45,589 nucleotides of DNA from Acidimicrobiaceae bacterium (GCA_009842325.1 VYFQ01000013.1:1-45589); one strand, 5' to 3'. Numbered from the stretch's first letter, positions 33,261 to 42,055 are shown. Notes: generated by a model from the letters alone, not told the origin. A program made the numbers and translations.

Positions 33261-33332
33261 TCGCCCACAATCTCTGGTTGGTTCTGTGGACTATCTGCGC
33301 AGAATCGCACCGAGATTCTCATGAGCGCCCGG

Positions 33333-34373
33333 CTAGCAACCCGTGCTGGCAAGCTCAAACGGTGAGAGGTCGCGGGGCACGTCGGAGACATCGACGGAGA
33401 TGCCGTTGCTCTTGGCAGACAGCGAGGCCGCAGCAGCAATCGTCAGAGCCGATGAGGCGACGGCCAGGTCGGGCCAGGGCTGCGCGTCACCGCTGCCGAC
33501 GCGGACCAGTCGCTCGATCTGGGCTGTGAACCCGAGGGCGGCGAGCGGGTGGGCCGAGCCCCCGCGTCGGGAGGCGACCGTGTGAGCCGGGTCTGCTGCG
33601 GAACCCGTCGATGCGCCGTCGATCTCGACGATGGGAACCGGCCACACGTCGACCCGAGCCACGTGGGCTGGGTCGGCTGCCTCGACGGCGGCCTCGGCCA
33701 CCCGCGCCCCCCAACGCAACTGCGCTCGGGCCGTGCGCCCGTTGGCTGCGGTGAGCACCAACTCCGCGGCGTGGTCGAGCCCGTCTGAGACCTCAAGTCG
33801 CGGCGCGGCGACCGATCGGACCGCCGCTCCCATGGCCGCTACCAACACAGGCCAGAATCCGGCCGCGGGGTCTATCGTCACGCCTCCCCCGAACGAACGG
33901 CCCGCGCCGGCACCCCGGGCTGGGTCGGGCACGGCCAGCCTCAACTCCAGATGGTGCGGGTCCATGGCCGCCACCACGTCCAGCATCTGGCGCACGGCCG
34001 GCGCGTGCAGCAAGTTCACCGCGGCCATGACCGGCCGTCCCCCGAACGCGGCGCCGAGCTCGGCGATGCCGTCGATGGACGTCGCGGCGGGCGACTCGAC
34101 CAGAACAGCCCGCAGCCGGCGGGACGAGGCCAACTCGGCGAGCGCCTCAGCCCGGGCAGCCGGGGGAGTGGCGATCACGGCCACATCGCAGGTCCGGGCC
34201 AGCTCCTGAGCCGTCAGCACCGGACAGTCCAGCGCATCGGCGAGAGCCGCCGCTCTAGGGGAGGCGGTCGACCGCGCCGCCACGCCGGCCAGGCGCACGC
34301 CTCTGGCGGCTCGGACCGACTCGGCGTGCAGCGTGGCGGCCCGGCCCGCGCCGACGATTCCTACCGACGTCAC
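33333..34373 (-). CDS. Gfo/Idh/MocA-type NAD(P)-binding oxidoreductase
   Basis: A 346-residue protein with a Rossmann start SVGIVGAGRAATLHAES and the family landmarks DVAVIATPPAARAEAL (about residue 65) and AVLVESPAATSIDGI, where the usual catalytic EKP is ESP. That loss of lysine is unusual for a dehydrogenase and may mean altered chemistry or a binding role. The C-terminal domain is divergent and rich in Ala. GTG at 34373 is chosen because the Rossmann glycines begin there; in-frame sequence upstream runs into the divergent gene. The substrate is unknown, most likely a sugar or polyol derivative if catalytic. Confidence 0.75.
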   Translation of the reverse strand: MTSVGIVGAGRAATLHAESVRAARGVRLAGVAARSTASPRAAALADALDCPVLTAQELARTCDVAVIATPPAARAEALAELASSRRLRAVLVESPAATSIDGIAELGAAFGGRPVMAAVNLLHAPAVRQMLDVVAAMDPHHLELRLAVPDPARGAGAGRSFGGGVTIDPAAGFWPVLVAAMGAAVRSVAAPRLEVSDGLDHAAELVLTAANGRTARAQLRWGARVAEAAVEAADPAHVARVDVWPVPIVEIDGASTGSAADPAHTVASRRGGSAHPLAALGFTAQIERLVRVGSGDAQPWPDLAVASSALTIAAAASLSAKSNGISVDVSDVPRDLSPFELASTGC

Positions 34374-34441
34374 ACCGGAATAGTCCCACAGACGCCGTGA
34401 GAGGGAGGGATGTCTGCCTAGTTGCAGGAACTCCGAGCCGT

Positions 34442-34453
34442 TAGTGTCTCGCC
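34442..34453 (+). promoter_or_regulatory. -10 box for leaderless zinc-ribbon protein mRNA
   Basis: TAGTGT at 34442-34447, 6 nt, then GTG at 34454. No ribosome site. Confidence 0.55.
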
Positions 34454-35200
34454 GTGCCCGAAGCCGCCCCCCTCGATGAGGAATCCACCGACAGCGTTCA
34501 TCCACTGCTGGAGATCCAGGAGATCGACACCGAGACGGAGCAACTCGAGCACAGGCGAGCGACCCTCCCTCTGCGCCGGGATCTCGCCGCGGCCCAATCC
34601 GAGCAGCGAGAGCTGCAAGACCAAATCGAAACGGTAGGCCTGCAACGACTCGAGGTGCTGACCCGCCAGAAGCGCCTGGAAGACGAGGCCGCAATCATCC
34701 AGGCCAAGGCCGACAAGGATGACAACCGTCTCTACTCCGGCGAGATCACCGCCATCAGAGACCTTCAGGCCCTGCAGGACGAGATCGCTGGACTGCGCTC
34801 CCGCCAGGGTGTCCTGGAAGAACGGGCCATCGAGGCGCTGGTGGAAGCCGAGGAGTTGAGCGGGCAAGCAGAGGCCCTGGAGGCGCAGCGCGCGGCCGGC
34901 GACGAAAAGGTGACGGTGCTGGAGGCTGAGTTGGCCGCGACGGAAGCATCCATAGACGAGCAGCTCGCTGCGCTCTCGAGCACAAGGACCGAGGCAGCGG
35001 CCCGCGCCGAGGCGTCGTCGGTGGCCACCTACGAGCGTCTGCGCCAGACGTTCGGGCCGAGCACAGCGGTGCCCTTCGATCCGTCCTCGGGCTGCGGATG
35101 CCCCCAGCAGATGCCCGCGGTCGAGGTGGCCCGCATCAAGCGCTGCGCCGAAGGGGAAGTGCTGGACTGCGCCGAGTGCGGCCGGCTGGTCCTGCGCTAG
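34454..35200 (+). CDS. Coiled-coil protein with C4 zinc ribbon (DUF164 / CT398-like)
   Basis: A 248-residue protein: about 170 residues of charged heptad-like coiled coil (LLEIQEIDTETEQLEHRR to AELAATEASIDEQL), then a C-terminal zinc ribbon made of CGCP...CAECGRLVLR. This matches the DUF164/zf-RING_7 family, widespread in actinobacteria and chlamydiae, often near RNase HI or rnpB; its role is thought to involve nucleic acids but is not settled. YSGEITAIRDLQALQDEI is the conserved hairpin tip. It is separated from the next, membrane gene by 15 nt, so they are probably one transcript. Confidence 0.85.
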   Translation: MPEAAPLDEESTDSVHPLLEIQEIDTETEQLEHRRATLPLRRDLAAAQSEQRELQDQIETVGLQRLEVLTRQKRLEDEAAIIQAKADKDDNRLYSGEITAIRDLQALQDEIAGLRSRQGVLEERAIEALVEAEELSGQAEALEAQRAAGDEKVTVLEAELAATEASIDEQLAALSSTRTEAAARAEASSVATYERLRQTFGPSTAVPFDPSSGCGCPQQMPAVEVARIKRCAEGEVLDCAECGRLVLR

Positions 35201-35215
35201 GGGCCGAGCGGCTAG

Positions 35216-35701
35216 GTGTTCTTCTGGTTCGCAGCGTGCGGTGTGGTGGCCGTAGCGCTGGTGTTCGGCAGCAGCGGCGTCGACTACCGGATCGTCGCGC
35301 TGGGCTCGGTGCTGCCTCTGGCTGAGAATGTCAGCGGGTCACCCTGGGTGCTGCACACCCTGGCCGGCAGCGTCGTGCTTCTCGTGGCCGTAATGGCCCT
35401 CACCGCCGGCCGGGGCCGCCGGCTGCGGCGCCGCCGCTGGATCGGCCTGCCCATCGGCACCCTGGTGTTCCTAGTGGCCAGCGGATCCTGGTCACGCACG
35501 GCCCTCTTCTGGTGGCCGGTCGGCGGCACCGGGGGAGTGGGACAAGCAGTTCCCCCCGAGTTCGACCGCCCTCTTGCCGCCCTGATCGCGTTCGAGTTCG
35601 CCGGGATCGCCGCCCTGGCCTGGACCGCCCGCCGCTTCTGCCTGTCAGATCCCGAGCGCCGCCAAGCATTCCTCACCACCGGCCGCCTCACCCGCCCATG
35701 A
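35216..35701 (+). CDS. Predicted integral membrane protein of unknown function
   Basis: A 161-residue protein with four hydrophobic segments (about residues 2-18, 42-62, 76-90, 116-135) joined by an Arg-rich loop GRGRRLRRRRW. I do not recognise a family. The start is GTG at 35216, directly after the zinc-ribbon gene; MFFWFAACGV may be a signal anchor. The C terminus is cytosolic-looking and basic. It is followed by the 3' end of RNase P RNA on the other strand. Confidence 0.65.
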   Translation: MFFWFAACGVVAVALVFGSSGVDYRIVALGSVLPLAENVSGSPWVLHTLAGSVVLLVAVMALTAGRGRRLRRRRWIGLPIGTLVFLVASGSWSRTALFWWPVGGTGGVGQAVPPEFDRPLAALIAFEFAGIAALAWTARRFCLSDPERRQAFLTTGRLTRP

Positions 35702-35737
35702 GTAACCGCATGTTGAATGCAAGGCCTCTAAGCCGGT

Positions 35738-36093
<356 letters not shown>

Positions 36094-36098
36094 GACAT

Positions 36099-36114
36099 CA
36101 GGCTAGTTAGCCTG
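36099..36114. promoter_or_regulatory. Palindromic divergent promoter element for rnpB and trpD
   Basis: CAGGCTA-GT-TAGCCTG, a perfect 7-bp inverted repeat. Each arm contains the -10 hexamer TAGCCT: one on the minus strand 6 nt before the rnpB 5' end, one on the plus strand at 36108-36113 leading to trpD. Confidence 0.5.
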
Positions 36115-36170
36115 AAGGTCCAACGCGACGGCGCAGCCCCAACCCGCCGGGGCCGGGCCCGGAGGAGACC

Positions 36171-37214
36171 ATGACCACGCTCGACGACTACGGCGGCTGG
36201 CCCGGGATACTCGCCACCCTCGCTGCGGGCCGAGACATCGGAACCGGCGAAGCTCGCGCTGCGCTCGGGGCGATACTCGCCGGCGAGGCGACCGATGCCC
36301 AGGTGGCCGCCTTCATCGTGGCCCTGCGGATAAAGGGCGCCGCCGTCGGCGAACTCCAGGGCCTGGTGGGAGCCATGCGCGACGCGGCCACCCCCCTGGA
36401 CATCCCCGCCGGCGCCATCGACATCGTGGGCACCGGCGGCACCCCCGGCCGCAAGACCCACGCGCTCAACGTCTCTACCATGGCCTGCTTCGTGGCCGCC
36501 GGCGCGGGCGCCACAGTCTGCAAGCACGGCAACGTCAAGGCCTCGTCCACCTCGGGCAGCTTCGACCTGCTCGAGGTCATCGGCCTGCCCATGGGCCAGA
36601 CGCCGGAGCAGGTGGCCGAAGCGGTATGCAACGCAGGGCTCGGCTTCGCCTTTGCCAAGGCCTTCCATCCGGCCATGCGCCACGTGGCCGCCGTGCGATC
36701 GCAGGTCGGCATACCGACGGTCTTCAACCTGCTCGGGCCGCTGTCCCATCCGGGCCATGCGAAGCGCCAGGTGATCGGCGCGCCCGATGCGTCGCTGGCC
36801 CCCACCCTGGCCGCCGTGCTGCAGGCCACGGGTTCGGTGCGGTCGCTGGTGGTGCACGGCGACGGCCGATTCGACGAGTTCACCACCACCGGGCCGAACT
36901 TGGTGGTCGAACTGAACGAGGGGAAGGTAACCGAGTACCGCATCGAGGCGACTGACGTGGGGCTGGCCCCGGCAAGGCCCGACGAGCTGCGCGGCGGTGA
37001 TCCGGTGGCCAACGCGCGGATCCTGGCCAGCATTCTGGCCGGTGAGCCCGGACCCAAACGCGACATGGTGGTGCTCAACGCAGCCGCAGGCCTAGTGGTG
37101 GCAGGAGTGGCGGACGACCTTGCGGCCGGCGTGGAGGCAGCCGCCGCGGCCATCGACGACGGGCGGGCCGCCCAGAAGTTCGACGAGGTGACCGCAAACA
37201 CGTCAGCCTCGTAG
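36171..37214 (+). CDS. trpD: Anthranilate phosphoribosyltransferase
   Basis: A 347-residue enzyme of tryptophan synthesis that joins anthranilate and PRPP. The PRPP motif is DIVGTGGTPGRKTHALNVSTMA; residues 87-90 are GTGG but the following residue, usually Asp, is Thr. VCKHGNVKASSTSGSFDLLEVIG (Lys118-His119-Gly-Asn) and RHVAAVRSQVGIPTVFNLLGPLSHP are conserved. A strong ribosome site GGAGGAG precedes the ATG. It stands alone, with no other trp gene adjacent; the only related gene is the TrpB2-type one 9 kb upstream. Confidence 0.94.
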   Translation: MTTLDDYGGWPGILATLAAGRDIGTGEARAALGAILAGEATDAQVAAFIVALRIKGAAVGELQGLVGAMRDAATPLDIPAGAIDIVGTGGTPGRKTHALNVSTMACFVAAGAGATVCKHGNVKASSTSGSFDLLEVIGLPMGQTPEQVAEAVCNAGLGFAFAKAFHPAMRHVAAVRSQVGIPTVFNLLGPLSHPGHAKRQVIGAPDASLAPTLAAVLQATGSVRSLVVHGDGRFDEFTTTGPNLVVELNEGKVTEYRIEATDVGLAPARPDELRGGDPVANARILASILAGEPGPKRDMVVLNAAAGLVVAGVADDLAAGVEAAAAAIDDGRAAQKFDEVTANTSAS

Positions 37215-37224
37215 CCATGGGGCT

Positions 37225-38343
37225 GTGAGCGTCGATACATCCACGCTGGCGGCCGTCGGACGGCGGGCCGGTCTATGCGCGGTCGGCTTCTGCCGGGCCG
37301 AGCCCTTCACCGATACCGCCGATGCCCTGCAGGAACGCAAGCAGGCCGGGCTGCACGGCGGGATGCAGTTCACCTACCGCAACCCGGACCGCTCCACCGA
37401 CCCGGCGCGGCTGGTGCCCGGCGCGGCCGCGCTGGTCGTCGGAGCGCTCGAGTTCGGCGCAACCTACGGCGATCGACCCGACGACGGCCGCCCGTACGCC
37501 CGGGTGGCCGCCTACGCCCGGGCCGACTACTACACCCCGCTGAGAGCCGCCCTGGAGGCCGTCGCCGAGGCGCTGCGGGCCGAGGGCCACCGGGCCGTGG
37601 TTTCGGCCGACGAGAACGGCCTGGTGGACCGGGCCGCGGCTCATCGGGCCGGCATCGGCTGGTGGGGCAAGAACTCCAACATCCTGTTGCCCGGGCTGGG
37701 CAGCCTGGTCGTGCTCGGGGCGGTGGTGACCGACGCCCCACTGGTGCCGGCCGATCCCGAGCCGGCGGCCGACGGCTGCGGATCCTGCCGACGATGCCTG
37801 GACGGCTGCCCGACCGGGGCGATCGTTGCCCCCGGCACCGTGGACGCCCGCCGCTGCCTGGCCTGGCTGGTGCAGGCCGACGGCGTCTTCGACCCCGAAT
37901 ACCGCATCGCGCTCGGCGACCGGATCTACGGCTGCGACGACTGCTCCGAGGTGTGCCCACCCAACCGGGCCAGCGTCCGCCTTGAGAGCCGAGCGAACAG
38001 GAAGACGAACGGTCCAGCGGCCTGGGTGCCGGTCCTCGACGTGCTCGACGCCTCCGATGAGGATCTGATCGCCACGTTCGGGCGCTGGTACATACCACGG
38101 CGCCAGCCCCGCTACCTGCGCCGCAACGCGCTGGTGGTGCTGGCCAACGTAGGTGAGCCGTCCGAGCCGCGGGTGCGGGCCGCGGTGGACAGGGCGCTGG
38201 GCGACCTCGATCCGCTCATCAGGGCTCACGCCGTGTGGTGTGCGCGGCGCCTGGGACTCAGCCTCGACGCCCTGTCGGACCCCGGCGATCCGCTGGTGCG
38301 GGCCGAACTCGAGCGGCCTGTACCCCCGCGAGTTGAGTCGTGA
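37225..38343 (+). CDS. queG: Epoxyqueuosine reductase QueG
   Basis: A 372-residue cobalamin- and Fe-S-dependent enzyme that reduces epoxyqueuosine to queuosine in the tRNA wobble position. GIGWWGKNSNILLP and the two 4Fe-4S blocks CGSCRRCLDGCPTGA and CDDCSEVCPPN are diagnostic. The C terminus has the HEAT-like repeats RYLRRNALVVLANVG and RAHAVWCARRLG of the longer QueG type. Targets are tRNAs with GUN anticodons; two of them, tRNA-His(GTG) and tRNA-Asn(GTT), are in this window. The start is GTG 10 nt after the trpD stop; the stop overlaps the next GTG (GTGA). Confidence 0.94.
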   Translation: MSVDTSTLAAVGRRAGLCAVGFCRAEPFTDTADALQERKQAGLHGGMQFTYRNPDRSTDPARLVPGAAALVVGALEFGATYGDRPDDGRPYARVAAYARADYYTPLRAALEAVAEALRAEGHRAVVSADENGLVDRAAAHRAGIGWWGKNSNILLPGLGSLVVLGAVVTDAPLVPADPEPAADGCGSCRRCLDGCPTGAIVAPGTVDARRCLAWLVQADGVFDPEYRIALGDRIYGCDDCSEVCPPNRASVRLESRANRKTNGPAAWVPVLDVLDASDEDLIATFGRWYIPRRQPRYLRRNALVVLANVGEPSEPRVRAAVDRALGDLDPLIRAHAVWCARRLGLSLDALSDPGDPLVRAELERPVPPRVES

Positions 38344-39476
38344 CCCGTCACCTGCTCGTGACCAATGACTTCCCGCCGAAGGTGGGAGGCATCCAGAACT
38401 ACCTGTGGGAGCTGTGGCGGCGACTGCCGGCCGACGATGTCGTGGTGCACACGACCCCGTACGAGGGCGCGGAAGCATTCGACGCGGCCCAGCCATTCGC
38501 CGTGACCCGATCCCGTGAACCGTGGCTGCTGCCGGGGCCGCACCTCACCCGGAGGGTGCGACGCCTGGCCCATCGCCACGACGTCGACCTGGTGGTGATC
38601 GATCCCGCCCTTCCGGCCGGACTGATCGGACCGCGCCTCGACCACCCCTACGCAGTGATCGTGCACGGAGCCGAAGTGGCCATTCCCGGCCGTCTGCCGG
38701 GCACGCGACGGCTGCTGCGGTCGGTACTGGCCGGGGCGGCGGGGGTGATCGCGGCCGGGGGCTACTCCGCCCGCGAATGCGAACGGGCCCTGGGCCGGCC
38801 GCTGCCGGCGTTCGTGATCCCTCCGGGCGTGGACGCAGATCGGTTCCAGCCGAGTTCCACCGCCGAACGGGTCGAGGCCCGCAGGCGGCTGCACCTCGAG
38901 CCCGAGGCCCCAACCGTGGTGAGCGTTTCGAGACTGGTGCCCCGCAAGGGGATGGACACGCTCGTGCGAGCAGCTGCCCTGATGGCCGGCGCCCGCCCGG
39001 ACCTGAGGGTCGTCATCGCCGGGAAGGGCCGCGACCGCCGCCGCCTGACCCGCCTGGCCGGCCGCGTCGACGCGCCGGTCGAGCTGCTGGGCCGCCTCCG
39101 AGACGAAGACCTGGCCGCTCTCTACGGATGTGCCGACGTGTTCGCCATGCTGTGCCGAACCCGCTGGGGGGGTCTGGAGCAGGAGGGCTTCGGGATCGTC
39201 TTCCTGGAGGCGGCAGCGGCCGGTGTCCCGCAGGTTGCCGGCCGCAGCGGCGGCGCCCATGAAGCGGTGATCGACGGCGAGACGGGGATCGTGCTCGATC
39301 CGGCCACGCCGCAGAGCGCGGCGGCCGCCATCGGTGCCGTTCTGGACGACCCCGGACGCCGGAAGGAAATGGGCGACGCCGCTCGCCGGCGGGCCGAGAC
39401 TGAGTTCTCCTACGACGTGCTGGCCGCCCGACTCGGCCGCGCTCTCGACGCCATGGTCGAGCTGTCGTCGGGCTGA
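38340..39476 (+). CDS. GT4-family glycosyltransferase, PimB-like mannosyltransferase
   Basis: A 378-residue GT-B transferase. The N-terminal acceptor domain starts LLVTNDFPPKVGGIQNYLWEL; SVSRLVPRKGMDTLV (residues 195-209) binds the nucleotide-sugar phosphate and EGFGIVFLEAAAAGVPQVAG (283-301) is the EX7E donor motif. This set is close to PimB', the GDP-mannose-dependent enzyme adding the second mannose to phosphatidylinositol mannosides. The next gene encodes a SRPBCC protein, also a neighbour of pimB' in mycobacteria (Rv2185c/Rv2188c region, from memory). GTG at 38340 overlaps the queG stop. Confidence 0.85.
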   Translation: MTRHLLVTNDFPPKVGGIQNYLWELWRRLPADDVVVHTTPYEGAEAFDAAQPFAVTRSREPWLLPGPHLTRRVRRLAHRHDVDLVVIDPALPAGLIGPRLDHPYAVIVHGAEVAIPGRLPGTRRLLRSVLAGAAGVIAAGGYSARECERALGRPLPAFVIPPGVDADRFQPSSTAERVEARRRLHLEPEAPTVVSVSRLVPRKGMDTLVRAAALMAGARPDLRVVIAGKGRDRRRLTRLAGRVDAPVELLGRLRDEDLAALYGCADVFAMLCRTRWGGLEQEGFGIVFLEAAAAGVPQVAGRSGGAHEAVIDGETGIVLDPATPQSAAAAIGAVLDDPGRRKEMGDAARRRAETEFSYDVLAARLGRALDAMVELSSG

Positions 39477-39557
39477 ACCATGCCGCATCCACCGGCAACG
39501 TTGTTAGTGTCAGTCACGGCGCGACACACCTACGGCCGCGTCCCTTGCTGACTCTAA

Positions 39558-40028
39558 ATGGCGGTGCCCAACGTGGTCGATCAGGCAACCCAGCGCACCA
39601 CGATCATGGCTTCTCCGGAGCGCTGCTTCGACGTGACGGTCGACTTCGAGCAGTATCCCGTATGGGCCCGCGACATCAAGAAGGCCCGCATCCTCAGCCG
39701 GGATCGGGACGGCCGCGCCGTCGATGTGGAGTACTGGGTCACCGCCATGGGCCGCTCCACGACCTACACGCTCAGATACTTCTACGGATCGGACCCGCTG
39801 CGCCTGGCCTGGCGCCTCAAGCGGGGCGACGCCACCACCCGTCTCGACGGCGAGTACACCTTCGTCGCGGTCCCCGGCGAATCCGACACCACCGAGGTGT
39901 CCTACCAGCTGGCCGTCGAGCTCGCCGTCCCTCTGCCGGGCTTCGTCAAGCGGCGGGCCGAGTCGCGCATCATGCACACCGCGCTCGACGAGCTGAAGGC
40001 TCACGTGGAAGCCGGCGCCGGATCCTGA
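39558..40028 (+). CDS. SRPBCC (START/polyketide cyclase-like) protein
   Basis: A 156-residue member of the helix-grip fold. QATQRTTIMASPERCFDVTVDFEQYPVWARDIKKARIL is the typical N-terminal strand and helix pair, followed by antiparallel strands and a long C-terminal helix from LPGFVKRRAESRIMHTALDELKAHVEA. Such proteins bind lipids, polyketides or other hydrophobic ligands. A stop codon lies directly before the ATG, so the start is certain. A TAGTGT -10 box at 39505-39510 would give a leader of about 41 nt. It precedes a ROK kinase gene by 19 nt. Confidence 0.82.
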   Translation: MAVPNVVDQATQRTTIMASPERCFDVTVDFEQYPVWARDIKKARILSRDRDGRAVDVEYWVTAMGRSTTYTLRYFYGSDPLRLAWRLKRGDATTRLDGEYTFVAVPGESDTTEVSYQLAVELAVPLPGFVKRRAESRIMHTALDELKAHVEAGAGS

Positions 40029-40047
40029 GACCGACTCCCGAACCGGC

Positions 40048-40989
40048 ATGTTCTGCGGCCTAGACATCGGCGGCACCAAGGTGCTAGGGGTGGCCGTTCA
40101 CCCCGACGACCTCACGACGCCCGTCGCGGTGCGGCGCGACGCGACCACAGCCGACAGCGACGCGCTGGTCGACACGATCATCCGGATGGTCGCCGCCCTC
40201 GAATACGAGTGCGGCAGCTCGTTCTCGGCAGTCGGCGTGGGGATCGCCGGGCTGGTCGACGCCAACGGTGTTCTCAGGTACTCGCCCAACATCGACGGCG
40301 TGCTGGACCTCGACCTTCGCCGCCGCCTGCGCTCGGAGTGGCGACGGCCCGTGGTGGTCGAGAACGAGGCGACCGCCGCGGCCTGGGCGGAGTCGCTCCA
40401 CGGCGCGGGCCGCGGCAGCAGGCATGTTGCCCTGGTTGCGCTGGGCACCGGGCTGGGAACGGGGTTCGTGTTCGACGGCAGGCTGTACCGGGGCTGGAAC
40501 GGCTTCGCGGGCGAGTCGGGTCACATGACCGTTGAAATGTCGGGCCCGGAGCACGTCACGGGCGCAAGCGGCCCATGGGAGTACTACGCGTCCGGCACCG
40601 GCCTCGGTCGCCTGGCCCGCCAGGCCGCCGCGAGAGGCGACCTCGACAGTGCCGTCTCCGAGGCCGGCTCGGTGAGCGCCATCAGGGGCGAGCACGTCCA
40701 CGCCCTGGTCGCCAAGGGAGATCCCGACGCCCTGGTCGTTCTCGACGAGTTCTGCCGCTGGGCCGCGGTTGGCGTGGCCAACCTGGTGCATGTGCTCGAC
40801 CCGGAGGTAGTGGTCATCGCCGGGGGGCTGATCGACATCGGCGAGCCGCTGGTTCGAGGCATCGAGGCCTGGACGCACCGCCTGGTGCTCGGGGGCGACC
40901 ACCGGCGAAAGGTCCAGGTGGTCCCGGCGCAGCTCGGCAGCCAGGCCGGCGCGATCGGCGCCGCCTTGCTCGCCTCAGAGGCCGCGTGA
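40048..40989 (+). CDS. ROK-family sugar kinase-like protein, divergent active site
   Basis: A 313-residue ROK protein: DIGGTK phosphate loop (residues 6-11), GVGIAGLVD, ALGTGLGTG (131-139) and VVIAGGLIDIG. Probable glucokinase. Two anomalies. The catalytic Asp of the ENDAxxA motif is Glu107 here (VENEATAAAWAE). The zinc site, normally Gly-His followed by CxCGxxGC, retains GESGHM but reads HVTGASGPWEYY, without cysteines. It is also slightly longer between these motifs. Either it is a zinc-less kinase variant or it has lost activity. The gene end is part of a 38-bp tandem duplication. Confidence 0.85.
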   Translation: MFCGLDIGGTKVLGVAVHPDDLTTPVAVRRDATTADSDALVDTIIRMVAALEYECGSSFSAVGVGIAGLVDANGVLRYSPNIDGVLDLDLRRRLRSEWRRPVVVENEATAAAWAESLHGAGRGSRHVALVALGTGLGTGFVFDGRLYRGWNGFAGESGHMTVEMSGPEHVTGASGPWEYYASGTGLGRLARQAAARGDLDSAVSEAGSVSAIRGEHVHALVAKGDPDALVVLDEFCRWAAVGVANLVHVLDPEVVVIAGGLIDIGEPLVRGIEAWTHRLVLGGDHRRKVQVVPAQLGSQAGAIGAALLASEAA

Positions 40990-41030
40990 TGCCCAGCGCC
41001 GCTCTGCTCGCCTCAGAGGCCGCGTGATGC
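40957..41030. repeat. 38-bp tandem duplication with a 12-codon mini-ORF
   Basis: TGCTCGCCTCAGAGGCCGCG plus TGATGC at 40967-40992 recurs exactly at 41005-41030, and 7 more bases upstream (GCGCCGC) also match. The first TGATG is the stop of the ROK gene plus an ATG (40989). The resulting frame ATG...TGA (40989-41027) encodes MPSAALLASEAA and ends in the second TGATG, whose ATG at 41027 starts pfkA. Confidence 0.9.
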
Positions 41031-42055
41031 GGGTCGGGATGCTCACCGGTGGCGGAGACTGCCCGGGTCTCAACGCCGTCATCCGGGCGGTAGTGCGAAA
41101 GGGCGAGCGGCGCTACGGCGACCACGTGATCGGGTTCATCGACGGCTGGCGGGGAGTGGTGGACGACGATTGGGTGCAGCTCGACGTCGAGGCCTGCCGC
41201 GGGCTGCTGCCGAAGGGCGGAACGATGCTGGGCACGTCGCGCCACACGCCGTTCAGCCTTCCCAACGGCATGTCTCGCGCTACCGAGACGATCCGCAGCC
41301 TGGAGCTCGACGCACTCATCGCCATAGGGGGCGAGGGCACCCTGTCGTGCGCGTCCGAGATGGCGGACCGCGGCTTCGAGGTCGTCGGTGTGCCCAAGAC
41401 GATCGACAACGATGTGGGCGTGACCGAGCGGACCTTCGGCTTCGACACCGCCGTGACCGTGGCCACCGAGGCCATCGACCGGCTCCATACCACAGCCGAG
41501 AGCCACGCCCGCGTAATCTTCGTGGAGGTGATGGGCCGCAACGTGGGCCACATCGCCACCTGGGCCGGGATCGCGGGGGGTGCGACCTACACCCTCGTGC
41601 CCGAGGAGCCCTTCGACCTCGACGACTTGTGCGACGCCCTGATGCGTCGCCGCGCCCGGGGCCGTTACGCGTCCATCGTGGTGGTGGCCGAGGGCGCCAG
41701 GCCGAAGCCGGGCACCCTCGAGGTGGCCGACCCCCCGGTCGACGAATACGGTCACAAGCGACTCGGCGGCATCGCCACCGTGATCGCGTCCGAGGTCGAG
41801 GCCCGCACAGGATTGGAGACCCGGGTCACCATCCTCGGACATGTGCAGCGGGGAGGTTCACCCACCCCCTTCGACCGGGTGCTGGCCACCCGGTTCGGGG
41901 TGGCGGCCATCGACGCAGTCCACGACGGCAGCTTCGGTCAGATGGTGGCCCTCCGGGGCGGAGCCATCGAGCTGGTGTCGCTGCAGGAGGCCACCGCCCG
42001 CTTGAAGCCGGTGGGGCGCGAACTGCTCGACGTGGCCCACACGTTCTTCGCCTAG
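41027..42055 (+). CDS. pfkA: 6-phosphofructokinase (predicted ATP-dependent)
   Basis: A 342-residue PfkA-family enzyme of glycolysis. The phosphate loop is LTGGGDCPGLN (residues 6-16), the donor motif GGEGT (101-105) with Gly104, and the catalytic PKTIDND (123-129) with Lys124. In this family Gly104 marks ATP use and Asp104 PPi use; Lys124 is common in actinobacterial long forms. The combination Gly104/Lys124 matches Streptomyces ATP-PFK rather than Amycolatopsis PPi-PFK. ATG 41027 is chosen; GTG 41024 is possible. It begins within the tandem duplication, TGATG-coupled to a mini-ORF and then to the ROK gene. Confidence 0.93.
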   Translation: MRVGMLTGGGDCPGLNAVIRAVVRKGERRYGDHVIGFIDGWRGVVDDDWVQLDVEACRGLLPKGGTMLGTSRHTPFSLPNGMSRATETIRSLELDALIAIGGEGTLSCASEMADRGFEVVGVPKTIDNDVGVTERTFGFDTAVTVATEAIDRLHTTAESHARVIFVEVMGRNVGHIATWAGIAGGATYTLVPEEPFDLDDLCDALMRRRARGRYASIVVVAEGARPKPGTLEVADPPVDEYGHKRLGGIATVIASEVEARTGLETRVTILGHVQRGGSPTPFDRVLATRFGVAAIDAVHDGSFGQMVALRGGAIELVSLQEATARLKPVGRELLDVAHTFFA

